From: Paramuribaculum sp.
Lineage (GTDB): Bacteria; Bacteroidota; Bacteroidia; Bacteroidales; Muribaculaceae
Direction of reading: 5' to 3'
Length of the DNA: 7,266 nt
NCBI GenBank assembly: GCA_029058455.1
Contig: JAIDXU010000259.1
Location: forward strand, 1-7,266
Below are positions 1 through 6,820 of the stretch, piece after piece. Below the pieces are notes generated by a model. The model was not told where the DNA came from. It ran no database searches and saw only the letters and a list, made by a program, of their open reading frames with translations. Every line of letters starts with the position of its first letter. The first letter of the stretch is position 1. Both the position numbers and the translations under genes were made by a program.

Positions 1-27
1 CTCTTTCGCCGTCGCGGCACAAGATAA
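1..27 (+). CDS. 3' end of upstream gene, probably DUF58 protein (partial)
   Basis: Frame 1 reads LFRRRGTR and then stops with TAA at 25-27, leaving 24 bp before the next start. A short basic tail is plausible for the cytoplasmic end of a DUF58 protein, the usual neighbour of Bacteroidetes bat genes after a moxR-type ATPase. Eight codons cannot identify a family, so the assignment rests on gene order alone. The other two forward frames also stop before or near position 57, so even the frame is inferred. The sequence left of the window would settle it. Confidence 0.4.
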   Translation, partial: LFRRRGTR

Positions 28-51
28 ATTTCCTCATCCCATTCTAAAGAT

Positions 52-1044
52 ATGACTGTCAGAAAACTCATATATGCCTTAGTAACTATCGCGGCTCTCT
101 CGGCCTCCGGCCTGTCGGCTCAGCGCCCCGGGCAGCTCATCATGAAAGCCGAGCTCGACTCAACCGTAATGGAAATGGGCCGTCAGACCACCCTCCACCT
201 CGAGATATTGGGTGATCTGCCCGACAGTGTGCCTCTGCTTCTACCCGATTCGATATGGCAGGATGTGGAAATCGCCAAAGTCGGCCCGCAAAAAATCTCC
301 GACCTCGGCAACGGTCGCCGTCAGATGCTCGCCGACATAATAGTGCAGTCGTTCGACAGCGGCGTCTACACCCTCCCGCCGGTGATGTGCATAGTCGGAA
401 ATGACACTTTCTTCTCCAACCGCCCGGTGCTGAAGGTATTGCCCTGTGATGTTGATACGCTCAAATCAATCCACGACTATGCCGACGTGCTGTCGCCCAA
501 ACGACAGATTTTCGACTATGTGCCCGACTGGTTTGCCGACTACGGCTGGTGGATTCTCCTCATACTCGCATCCGCCGGTTTAGGAATATGGTGGATAGTG
601 ACCCATCGCAAAAACGGTCAGCCTGTCGCCGTCAAGGTCGAGAAGCAGGAGCCGCCCTACGAAATGGCTATGCGTATGCTTGAGGAACTCCGTTCGGAAG
701 GTCTCTGCGAGCGCGGCGAGGAAAAAGCCTACTACACCCGCCTCACCGACATTCTGCGTGTGTATCTCTACCGCCGCTTCGGTATCTCCGCTATGGAAAT
801 GACCTCTACCCAGATACGCCACGCCCTGCAGCACAACGAGGCCACCCGTCTCACCGGCAAGATGCTCAACTCGGTGCTCGAGATGGCCGACTTCGTGAAA
901 TTTGCCAAAGTGCGCCCGCTGCCCGACGACAATGCCGCCGTTATGCGCTCAGCCATAAATTTTGTTGACGAAACCAAGCCTCAGCCTGAGCCTGAACAAA
1001 AGCCCGAGGCTACAGGCGGTCAACCTACCCAAAACCCCTCTTAA
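52..1044 (+). CDS. Bat-operon membrane protein with BatD-like C-terminal domain
   Basis: This 330-residue protein sits just upstream of batA, where Bacteroidetes Bat loci usually carry an unnamed BatD-like or DUF4381-like protein. Residues 1-23 form a signal peptide (basic start, hydrophobic core, probable cleavage after LSA, before QRPGQ). Residues 24-135 look like a beta-rich extracytoplasmic domain, with a D-x-x-K motif near 135-138. One transmembrane helix spans about 166-184 (GWWILLILASAGLGIWW), followed by basic THRK, so the rest is cytoplasmic. Residues 200-307 are mainly helical and resemble the BatD tail: the YYTRLTDILRVYL segment (227-239) aligns with YYEELLRALWGYL of BatD. The last 25 residues are a disordered Pro/Glu/Gln-rich tail. 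The periplasmic part has two cysteines (113 and 132) that could form a disulfide. The start is the first in-frame ATG giving a full signal peptide; no Shine-Dalgarno is seen. The stop lies 12 bp before batA. A scaffold for the Bat complex is likely, but no activity can be read from the sequence. Confidence 0.85.
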   Translation: MTVRKLIYALVTIAALSASGLSAQRPGQLIMKAELDSTVMEMGRQTTLHLEILGDLPDSVPLLLPDSIWQDVEIAKVGPQKISDLGNGRRQMLADIIVQSFDSGVYTLPPVMCIVGNDTFFSNRPVLKVLPCDVDTLKSIHDYADVLSPKRQIFDYVPDWFADYGWWILLILASAGLGIWWIVTHRKNGQPVAVKVEKQEPPYEMAMRMLEELRSEGLCERGEEKAYYTRLTDILRVYLYRRFGISAMEMTSTQIRHALQHNEATRLTGKMLNSVLEMADFVKFAKVRPLPDDNAAVMRSAINFVDETKPQPEPEQKPEATGGQPTQNPS

Positions 1045-1056
1045 CATTGTCAAGCC

Positions 1057-2043
1057 ATGATGTTTGCCCATCCTGAATATCTGTGGGGATTATTGATTCT
1101 CCTTCCTTATATAGCATGGTATGTGTGGAAACGGGGCCGTCTCCACGCCTCTGTAGCCATGTCGACGCTTGCACCCTTTGCCAAAACCGGCGTGAGCGTA
1201 AGGGCATTGTTGCTCCACGCCATGTTTTTTGTGAGACTTCTCGCAATAGCCGCGCTGATAGTGGTGCTTGCGAGGCCGCAGATACGCGATCGCTGGAGCA
1301 CTTCGTCGACCGAAGGCACCGATATCGTAATAGCCCTCGACATCAGCTCGTCGATGCTCGCCCGCGATTTCAAGCCCGACCGTTTTGAGGCTGCCAAAGA
1401 GGTTGCCGCCAAGTTTGTGGCCGGTCGCCCCGACGATAATATCGGCATAGTGATCTTTGCCGGCGAGAGCTTTACCGCAGTGCCTATGACCACCGACCGC
1501 GCAATGCTCGTTAACTATATCAACGACATAAAGATGGGTATGCTTGAAGACAACACCGCCATAGGCGACGGTCTGGCTACTTCGATCAACCGCATTAAAG
1601 ATGGCAAAGCTAAGTCAAAAAGCATTATCCTTATAACCGACGGTTCGAACAACGCCGGAGTCGTGGCTCCCCAGACTGCAGCCGACATTGCCCGTAAATA
1701 TGGCATTAAGGTCTACACCATCGGTATCGGCACCAACGGTGACGCACCCTTCCCGATGGAAAACGAGTTTGGCCGGATAGATTATGTGCGTATGCCCGTT
1801 GTGATCGACGAGGCCACCCTGCGCAATATAGCCTCAACCACCGGCGGCAAATATTTCCGAGCCACCGACAACACCGTGCTCAACGATATTTTCAGCGAAA
1901 TCGACTCTCTCGAAAAAACCGCCATCGACGTGAGAAACTTCACCCACACCGAAGACAATTATCTTCCCTGGGGTATTCTCGCCCTGCTTCTGCTGGCTCT
2001 CGAACTGATATTGAGAAACAGCGTACTGAGATCAATGCCGTGA
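1057..2043 (+). CDS. batA: BatA, von Willebrand factor A domain membrane protein
   Basis: This is BatA, 328 residues, a normal length for the family. The N-terminus FAHPEYLWGLLILLP matches the aerotolerance-regulator N-terminal signature. Helices are predicted at about 8-24, 50-72 and 303-320. The basic loop 25-50 between the first two should be cytoplasmic, which puts the VWA domain (about 88-285) in the periplasm. The MIDAS metal site is intact: DISSS at 95-99, the conserved Thr at 167 (NTAIGDG) and Asp195 in ITDGSNN. The FAGESFT segment (134-140) is shared with the BatB half of the next gene (FAGESYT). MoxR/VWA pairs are thought to couple AAA+ activity to metal-dependent protein binding; for Bat proteins the partner is unknown. 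The gene starts MM; the second ATG at 1060 is an equally possible start. It follows the previous stop by 12 bp without a Shine-Dalgarno, so cotranscription is likely. BatB is the main alternative label, but gene order and the absence of a TPR extension favour BatA. Confidence 0.95.
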   Translation: MMFAHPEYLWGLLILLPYIAWYVWKRGRLHASVAMSTLAPFAKTGVSVRALLLHAMFFVRLLAIAALIVVLARPQIRDRWSTSSTEGTDIVIALDISSSMLARDFKPDRFEAAKEVAAKFVAGRPDDNIGIVIFAGESFTAVPMTTDRAMLVNYINDIKMGMLEDNTAIGDGLATSINRIKDGKAKSKSIILITDGSNNAGVVAPQTAADIARKYGIKVYTIGIGTNGDAPFPMENEFGRIDYVRMPVVIDEATLRNIASTTGGKYFRATDNTVLNDIFSEIDSLEKTAIDVRNFTHTEDNYLPWGILALLLLALELILRNSVLRSMP

Positions 2044-2106
2044 GCCGCGTCTGAGAAAGAAATATCCCTCAATATGTGATCCAACCTCCTTAACCGATAT
2101 ATAAGA

Positions 2107-3954
2107 ATGAGTTTCGCCAATCCCCAATATCTATATCTGCTTATTGCAGTTCCCCTTATAGGCCTGCTCTATGTGGCGGCCCGGCTGTCGCGCAAACGCA
2201 AGCTCAACCGGTTTGGCAAATATGCCGCCGCTTCGGGCCTGATGCCCGATGTGTCACGCTACACCGGGTGGGTGAAAATATCGCTCGAACTTCTGGCTCT
2301 CGCCGCGGTGATAATAGCCGTGGCACGCCCCATAGCCCCCTCTAAAGCGGGTGTCAACGAGGAGACCACAGCCAGAGGCATTGAGGTGATGATATGTCTC
2401 GACGTGAGTAACTCAATGCTTGCCTCATCTACCGACGACCCGGGTGGAGTGTCACGCCTGCAGAGAGCAAAATTCATACTCGAAAAGCTCATCGACAAGA
2501 TGAACGACGATAAGGTCGGCCTGATAGTGTTTGCCGGCGAAAGCTACACCCAGCTCCCCATCACCTCCGACTATATATCGGCCAAGATGTTTCTCAACGA
2601 CCTCAATCCCGGCATGGTGCCGACTCAGGGCACAGCGATAGGCTCGGCCATTGACATGGCTATGAACTCATTTACCCCCGACGCCGATTTCGACCGCGCC
2701 ATCATCATTATCACCGATGGCGAGAACTTTGAGGATGACGCCGTGGCCGAGGCCAAGCGCGCAGCCGAAGCGGGTATTCAGGTCGATGTGATAGGTGTGG
2801 GCAGCGGCAACGGCGCTCCCATTCCCGTGCCCGGCCAGAAAGGCAAATACATGACCGACGAATCGGGTGTGACCGTCACCACCCGTCTTGACGAAGTTTC
2901 GGCGCGTGAAATCGCCAAGGCAGGTAACGGTGTGTATCTCAACGGCGCTTCACCTTCGGTGGTGGGCGATCTCAATTCAACCCTTTCAAATATGACCCGC
3001 GCGGAGTATCAGCGACTCACCTCCTCACCCTCCGCCGAGCTGTTTCCGATTTTTGCCATCATAGCGCTTATACTGCTTATGATCGACACTATAATTCCTT
3101 ACCGCAAGATTTCCTGGCTCAAAGGCATCAACTTCTTCACCAAGACCACACGCAAGGGTCCGGGTGCCGCAGTCGTGCTGCTGGCCCTCATGCTCCCGGG
3201 AGCGGCTGCCGCCCAACAGCCCGCCGGTTCCAACCGTTATGAGCGCAACTATATAGTTGACGGCAACAAGCTCTATAAGGAGAAACGGTTTGCCGAGGCA
3301 GAGGTGATGTATAAAAAGGCTCTCGAGCAAAATCCTTTGTCGGAAGTGGCTCAGTTCAATCTCGCCGCCTCCTATCTGAGACAAGCCGGTTCGGCCGATC
3401 CCAACTCAGAGAACAATCCGCTCGGCGAGGCTAACAAAATTCTCCAGACCCTTGCCAAAAATGCCGAAGACATCGCCGTGGCCGAAGCCGCAAGCTACAA
3501 TCTCGGCAACATGGCTTTCAATCAGGAGCAATATCAGCAAGCCATTGACAACTACAAAAACGCACTGCGCAAAAATCCCGGTAACGACAAAGCACGTCAG
3601 AACCTGAGACTCGCCCAGCTGAAACTCGACGAGCAGCAGAATCAGGACCAAAACCAGGATCAGAACCAAGATCAGGATCAACAGAATCAGGATCAGCAGC
3701 AGAATCAACAAAATCAGCAGAATCAGGATCAAAACCAAGATCAGAATCAAGATCAGCAAAATAAACAGAACCAGCAGAATCAGGATAAGCAGAAACCTGA
3801 CCAGCAGCCTCAGAATCAAGGCATGAGCGACGCCAATGCAGAGCAGATACTCAAAGCCATGGAAAATGAGGAAGCCGCCACACGCCGTAAGGTCGAGGCC
3901 CAGCGTCAGAAATCTCAGCAGGCCAAACGCCGCAAGATAACCAACCCCTGGTAA
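2107..3954 (+). CDS. batB: BatB-BatC fusion: VWA membrane protein with TPR extension
   Basis: This 615-residue protein joins BatB and BatC in one frame. Residues 1-335 are BatB: FANPQYLYLLIAVP start, helices at about 6-26, 56-76 and 312-330, and a VWA domain (about 91-300) with complete MIDAS residues (DVSNS 99-103, Thr176, Asp204 in ITDGEN). A short basic linker (331-350) leads to a hydrophobic stretch at 351-366 ending GAAAAQQ, which looks like BatC's own signal peptide kept inside the fusion. Residues 380-508 hold TPR units (GNKLYKEKRFAEAEVMYKKAL and GNMAFNQEQYQQAIDNYKNAL), then a Gln/Asn/Asp tract (509-571) and a charged end closing in NPW, as in separate BatC proteins. By the positive-inside rule both the VWA and TPR parts face the periplasm. 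No in-frame ATG lies between the last BatB helix and the hydrophobic stretch, so separate translation of BatC is unlikely. The gene starts 63 bp after batA without a Shine-Dalgarno. In many relatives batB and batC are separate genes. Confidence 0.93.
   Translation: MSFANPQYLYLLIAVPLIGLLYVAARLSRKRKLNRFGKYAAASGLMPDVSRYTGWVKISLELLALAAVIIAVARPIAPSKAGVNEETTARGIEVMICLDVSNSMLASSTDDPGGVSRLQRAKFILEKLIDKMNDDKVGLIVFAGESYTQLPITSDYISAKMFLNDLNPGMVPTQGTAIGSAIDMAMNSFTPDADFDRAIIIITDGENFEDDAVAEAKRAAEAGIQVDVIGVGSGNGAPIPVPGQKGKYMTDESGVTVTTRLDEVSAREIAKAGNGVYLNGASPSVVGDLNSTLSNMTRAEYQRLTSSPSAELFPIFAIIALILLMIDTIIPYRKISWLKGINFFTKTTRKGPGAAVVLLALMLPGAAAAQQPAGSNRYERNYIVDGNKLYKEKRFAEAEVMYKKALEQNPLSEVAQFNLAASYLRQAGSADPNSENNPLGEANKILQTLAKNAEDIAVAEAASYNLGNMAFNQEQYQQAIDNYKNALRKNPGNDKARQNLRLAQLKLDEQQNQDQNQDQNQDQDQQNQDQQQNQQNQQNQDQNQDQNQDQQNKQNQQNQDKQKPDQQPQNQGMSDANAEQILKAMENEEAATRRKVEAQRQKSQQAKRRKITNPW
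3631..3819 (+). repeat. Gln/Asn/Asp-coding low-complexity repeat in the BatC part
   Basis: Codons 509-571 of the BatB-BatC gene encode almost only Gln, Asn and Asp, built from NQDQ and NQQ units. The 11-residue string NQDQNQDQNQD occurs twice, coded at 3640-3672 and 3721-3753, 81 bp apart. The two copies differ at three of 33 bases, all silent third positions (gac/gat, cag/caa, aac/aat). The tract separates the TPR module from the conserved C-terminus and is probably a flexible linker. Such a tract can change length by slipped-strand replication. On the opposite strand it makes a spurious Leu/Ile-rich open frame. Confidence 0.9.
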
Positions 3955-3963
3955 TCGCCGGTC

Positions 3964-4029
3964 GCAATACCACTCTCTCCGCAACTCTCCCGCATCATAA
4001 CCACCACAACTCCTTCAGTCATCCCAACA
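3964..4029 (+). other. C-rich, G-poor leader between batBC and batD (possible Rho-loading region)
   Basis: This stretch fills most of the 75-bp gap before batD, the longest gap inside the operon. By hand count it has about 30 C and 4 G in 66 bases and no obvious hairpin. Unstructured C-rich, G-poor RNA is the type of sequence that Rho binds, so partial Rho-dependent termination could lower batDE expression relative to batABC. It may equally be an unstructured leader that helps initiation where no Shine-Dalgarno is used. The composition is directly seen; the function is a guess. Confidence 0.2.
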
Positions 4030-5847
4030 ATGAAGCGTATTTTCATATTGCTCAGCTTATTAGTTTCGCTCGTCGCCACGGGTTTCGCAGCTCCTACATT
4101 CACGCTGCAGGCGCCCGAAAGAGTGCGCGAGGGGCAACAGTTTGCCGTGACCTACCGCTTTGCCAACGGCGGGGATGTTTCAGCTCTCAACGTACCGCCG
4201 ATAGAGGGCTGCAAACTGCTTTTCGGACCTGCGCGATCAACCCGTCAGAGCTATCAGGTTATCAACGGACAGGCCACCTCGTCATCGTCGATTGATTTCA
4301 CCTATACCTATCGCGCAGGCTCACCCGGCACATATACCATACCCGAAGCCTCGATACAGAGCGACGGCCGCAAACTCACAACTAAAGCCGCCACACTTAC
4401 AGTCGTGGCCGACCCGTCGGCCGGCTCACAGGGCTCGGCGGGAGCGCCTCCGGTGAGCATTGACGACATCAACACCCAAAGCGCTTCAAGAGATGTCGAC
4501 TCACGCGACGTGATGGTGAGAATTATCCTCTCCCGCTCCAAAGTCTACGAGCAGGAGGCGATAGAGTGTACCATAAAGCTCTACACCAAATACAATATAT
4601 CCTCGTTCCGCCCCACCCTTCAGCCGAGCTTTGACGGATTTCTTATCGATGACCTCGATGTTCGCCCCGCTCTCAACGAAGTTGAAAGCTACGGCGGCCA
4701 GAACTACTACACCGCCGTGTTGAAACGGTGTGTGATTTTCCCGCAGAAATCTGGCACCCTTACCATCAACTCCGGCAACTACGACATAACCGTAGTGCAA
4801 TATGAGTCGGTCAACATGGGTCTCTTCTCCATGCGCAACCCTGTGGAGCGCGACATCAGAATAAGCTCCAACACCGCCTCGGTCGAAGTAATGCCGCTTC
4901 CGTCGCCTCAGCCCGAAGGATTTACAGGCGCCGTGGGACATTTCAATATCGATTCCCGACTGGTGGGTAACAGCTTCCGCACCAACGACCCCGCAACCCT
5001 TATCTACACAATCACCGGCACCGGCAATATAAAGTATGTAAAGGAGCCTACCATCGATTTCCCCTCGGAATTCGAGCAATATACTCCTCAGAGCAATATC
5101 GACACCCGAATTTCAGGCACAACCGTTTCGGGTAGCATGACTATCGAATATACATTCGTGCCGACCACCGTAGGCGACTTCAAGATAGGTACCGACAAGT
5201 TTGTGTATTTCGACCCCGCGAAAAAAGAATATGTCACCCTTACCACCAGCCCCTACGACATTCATGTGGTGAAAGGCCTCACACCCTCGTCTGAATCGGT
5301 TGACCGTAAGGATATCGAGGTTAAAAACACCGATATTCTCCACATACGCCGCGTTGACGACAACCTTTCCTTGACACATACACCCGTGGCTGAAAAGACA
5401 TGGTATTGGCTGCTCTATGCCGGAGTGGTCGTTATGCTCGTAGCTGCCGTAGTGATCTATGGCAAAGCGGCCAGAGCGAGAGCCGACGTAGCGGGCCGAC
5501 GCACCGCCCGTGCCGGCAAAACAGCCCGCAAGCGCCTGCAAACCGCCGCAACCCTGCTGAAACGTGGCGAATCAGACCGATATTATGAGGAATTGCTCCG
5601 CGCTCTGTGGGGCTATCTCAGCGACAAGCTTTCGATGTCGCCCTCCCAGCTGAGCCGTGATAATGTGACAGCCACCCTCTCGTCACGCTATGGAGAGGCC
5701 GGCAGCCGTGCCGCTACCGAATTTATCGACGTAATTGACCGCTGCGAAATGGCGCGCTACACTCCCTCGGCCTCACAAGGTGCAGACAAAGAGCTATATG
5801 ACTTAGCCGCCGAAACAATTTCGACTATCGACCGTCTTAAAAACTAA
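4030..5847 (+). CDS. batD: BatD, membrane-anchored oxygen-tolerance protein
   Basis: This is BatD, 605 residues, normal for the Bacteroidetes family. A signal peptide covers 1-20 or 21 (MKRIFILLSLLVSLVATGFAA). The large extracytoplasmic part (22-455) consists of repeated beta-sandwich-like segments, beginning with FTLQAPERVREGQQFAVTY, typical of BatD. The family signature is clear at 287-305: VMPLPSPQPEGFTGAVGHF. A single helix at about 457-477 anchors the protein, followed by a very basic stretch (478-503) and a cytoplasmic helical domain (504-602). That domain resembles the tail of the protein at 52-1044, at about 8 of 33 identical positions between residues 518-550 and 227-259. The start is the first ATG giving a complete signal peptide, 75 bp after the previous stop and without a Shine-Dalgarno. 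BatD probably uses its periplasmic domains to contact the VWA proteins BatA and BatB and its tail to contact cytoplasmic partners; this is inference from topology. No catalytic motif is visible. Confidence 0.94.
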   Translation: MKRIFILLSLLVSLVATGFAAPTFTLQAPERVREGQQFAVTYRFANGGDVSALNVPPIEGCKLLFGPARSTRQSYQVINGQATSSSSIDFTYTYRAGSPGTYTIPEASIQSDGRKLTTKAATLTVVADPSAGSQGSAGAPPVSIDDINTQSASRDVDSRDVMVRIILSRSKVYEQEAIECTIKLYTKYNISSFRPTLQPSFDGFLIDDLDVRPALNEVESYGGQNYYTAVLKRCVIFPQKSGTLTINSGNYDITVVQYESVNMGLFSMRNPVERDIRISSNTASVEVMPLPSPQPEGFTGAVGHFNIDSRLVGNSFRTNDPATLIYTITGTGNIKYVKEPTIDFPSEFEQYTPQSNIDTRISGTTVSGSMTIEYTFVPTTVGDFKIGTDKFVYFDPAKKEYVTLTTSPYDIHVVKGLTPSSESVDRKDIEVKNTDILHIRRVDDNLSLTHTPVAEKTWYWLLYAGVVVMLVAAVVIYGKAARARADVAGRRTARAGKTARKRLQTAATLLKRGESDRYYEELLRALWGYLSDKLSMSPSQLSRDNVTATLSSRYGEAGSRAATEFIDVIDRCEMARYTPSASQGADKELYDLAAETISTIDRLKN

Positions 5848-5862
5848 TCCCTGCCAACTATC

Positions 5863-6657
5863 ATGAAATCTGCAATAATATCTCTGCTGATTATTTTAGC
5901 CGCGTCGTTTGGCTTTATCGCACGGGCTGATGAACCGGGCGCTCTGATAGCTCAGGCCGATTCGGCCTATACCTCCGACGACTATGCCCGCGCACTCGAC
6001 CTCTACCGTCAGGCGGCCGACAGTTGCGGCACCTCCGCCAAGCTGTGGTATAACATCGGAAACACCTATTACCGTCTCGGTAATCCCGGCATGGCGGTAG
6101 TGGCCTATGAACGTGCGCTCCGCATCGACCCCTCCGACGCCGACGCGCGCACAAATCTCGAATTTGTCAACAGCCGCCTCACCGACCGCCCCGGCGACAA
6201 AGGATCTTTTCTGAGCAACAGCCTTGATTCGGTTTGTAATCTCAACACCGCCGACACATGGGCATGGTGTTCGTTTGCTATCTTCTGCCTTATGATAGGT
6301 AGTATTGCGGTATATATATTCGGAAACTCCGTGACACTCCGCAAGGCCGGCTTCTTTGCCGCCTTGGTGCTTCTGGCGCTCACCGTCGCCGCAATAGTGG
6401 TTACACTCCGATCATCCTCGCTCATGACATCACGCACTGAAGCCGTGATTACCGCGCGCTCAACAATTCTCTCGACATCGCCCCGCGATCCTAAAGACCG
6501 CACCGAAGAGGCCATGCTGCTTCACGAAGGCACAAAGGTGTCGATACTCGACAGCGTGTCGGCTCCGGGCGACTCCATGACAGTGAAATGGTATGACGTG
6601 AAAGTTGACAACAGCCACCGCGCATGGATAAGGTCAACCGACGTTGAAAAAATCTAA
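5863..6657 (+). CDS. batE: BatE, TPR and SH3-like domain membrane protein
   Basis: This is BatE, 264 residues. A signal peptide at 1-22 (MKSAIISLLIILAASFGFIA, then RADEP) is followed by two TPR units at about 27-103, including the typical LWYNIGNTYYRLGNPGMAV and AYERALRIDPSDADAR. Two helices at about 135-154 and 163-182 are joined by a short loop with a basic pair (LRK), so both the TPR part and the C-terminus should face the periplasm. Residues 193-262 form a bacterial SH3-like domain: LLHEGTKVSILDS (219-231), a WYDVKV strand and the closing AWIRSTDVEKI. SH3-like domains of this type often bind cell-wall peptides, so a link to peptidoglycan is possible but not shown. Cys136 and Cys142 lie in the first helix; Cys56 and Cys125 are periplasmic. 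The start lies 15 bp after the batD stop, so cotranscription is likely. It is the last bat gene here. Confidence 0.93.
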   Translation: MKSAIISLLIILAASFGFIARADEPGALIAQADSAYTSDDYARALDLYRQAADSCGTSAKLWYNIGNTYYRLGNPGMAVVAYERALRIDPSDADARTNLEFVNSRLTDRPGDKGSFLSNSLDSVCNLNTADTWAWCSFAIFCLMIGSIAVYIFGNSVTLRKAGFFAALVLLALTVAAIVVTLRSSSLMTSRTEAVITARSTILSTSPRDPKDRTEEAMLLHEGTKVSILDSVSAPGDSMTVKWYDVKVDNSHRAWIRSTDVEKI

Positions 6658-6698
6658 ACCCGATAAATTTCAACCGTTTAGATAGGGCAGACTCAAAA

Positions 6699-6716
6699 AT
6701 ATGTTTTAAAACATAT
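6699..6716. repeat. 18-bp perfect palindrome downstream of batE
   Basis: The sequence atatgttttaaaacatat equals its own reverse complement over 18 bases. It starts 41 bp after the batE stop and ends 104 bp before the small HTH gene. As RNA it could form only an AT-rich stem of about 7 bp with a UUAA loop and no following U-run, so it is a poor terminator. Unbroken symmetry fits a dimeric regulator's operator better. The adjacent small DNA-binding protein is an obvious but untested candidate for binding it. Confidence 0.55.
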
Positions 6717-6760
6717 CGAAAAAGATTTCATTTCACATCATTCTTCCGAAAATTATCACT

Positions 6761-6795
6761 AAATTTATCGCATAATTTCTAAAAACGATAATTTT
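6761..6795. repeat. Imperfect inverted repeat upstream of the HTH gene
   Basis: The arms AAATTTATCG (6761-6770) and CGATAATTTT (6786-6795) pair at 9 of 10 positions, with a 15-base AT-rich spacer. The left arm is also the exact reverse complement of CGATAAATTT at 6661-6670, just after the batE stop, giving three related copies in the spacer. Chance is not excluded in such AT-rich DNA. If real, these could be regulator half-sites or an RNA hairpin in the leader of the small gene. Confidence 0.3.
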
Positions 6796-6811
6796 TATAA
6801 ACCTATAAACC
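6796..6811 (+). repeat. Tandem octamer TATAAACC x2 in the leader of the HTH gene
   Basis: Two exact head-to-tail copies of TATAAACC end 9 bp before the ATG at 6821. The position covers the probable ribosome-loading or promoter-proximal region. Neither TTG nor TAnnTTTG occurs on the + strand anywhere in the 163-bp spacer, so no standard Bacteroidetes promoter can be assigned. The gene may be read through from batE or use an atypical promoter. The repeat is directly seen; a regulatory role is unproven. Confidence 0.4.
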
Positions 6812-6820
6812 CATAATATT

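Noticed and set aside
3631..3819. Possible CRISPR or non-coding tandem array
   Set aside because: The repeats are short, in frame, differ mostly at silent positions and lack spacers; they encode the BatC linker.
3406..3984. 192-residue minus-strand open frame with a long Leu/Ile/Val-rich membrane-like stretch
   Set aside because: It is the antisense of the Gln/Asn/Asp tract: CAG, CAA, GAT and AAT codons read in reverse give hydrophobic codons and no stops. The + strand has clear BatC homology.
4501..5541. Two minus-strand open frames of 192 and 142 residues opposite batD
   Set aside because: They are shadows of a well-supported BatD frame, with no recognisable domain and no plausible start context.
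5915..6154. Arg/Cys-rich 79-residue minus-strand open frame
   Set aside because: Composition is that of a GC-rich antisense frame opposite the BatE TPR region; no family resemblance.
6699..6716. Palindrome as terminator of the bat operon
   Set aside because: The stem is almost all A-T, the loop would be UUAA and no T-run follows, so an intrinsic terminator is unlikely; a protein-binding site fits better.
6789..6796. TAATTTTT as a -7 box for the HTH gene
   Set aside because: It lacks the final G and has no -33 TTG at the correct distance; similar strings occur several times in this AT-rich spacer.
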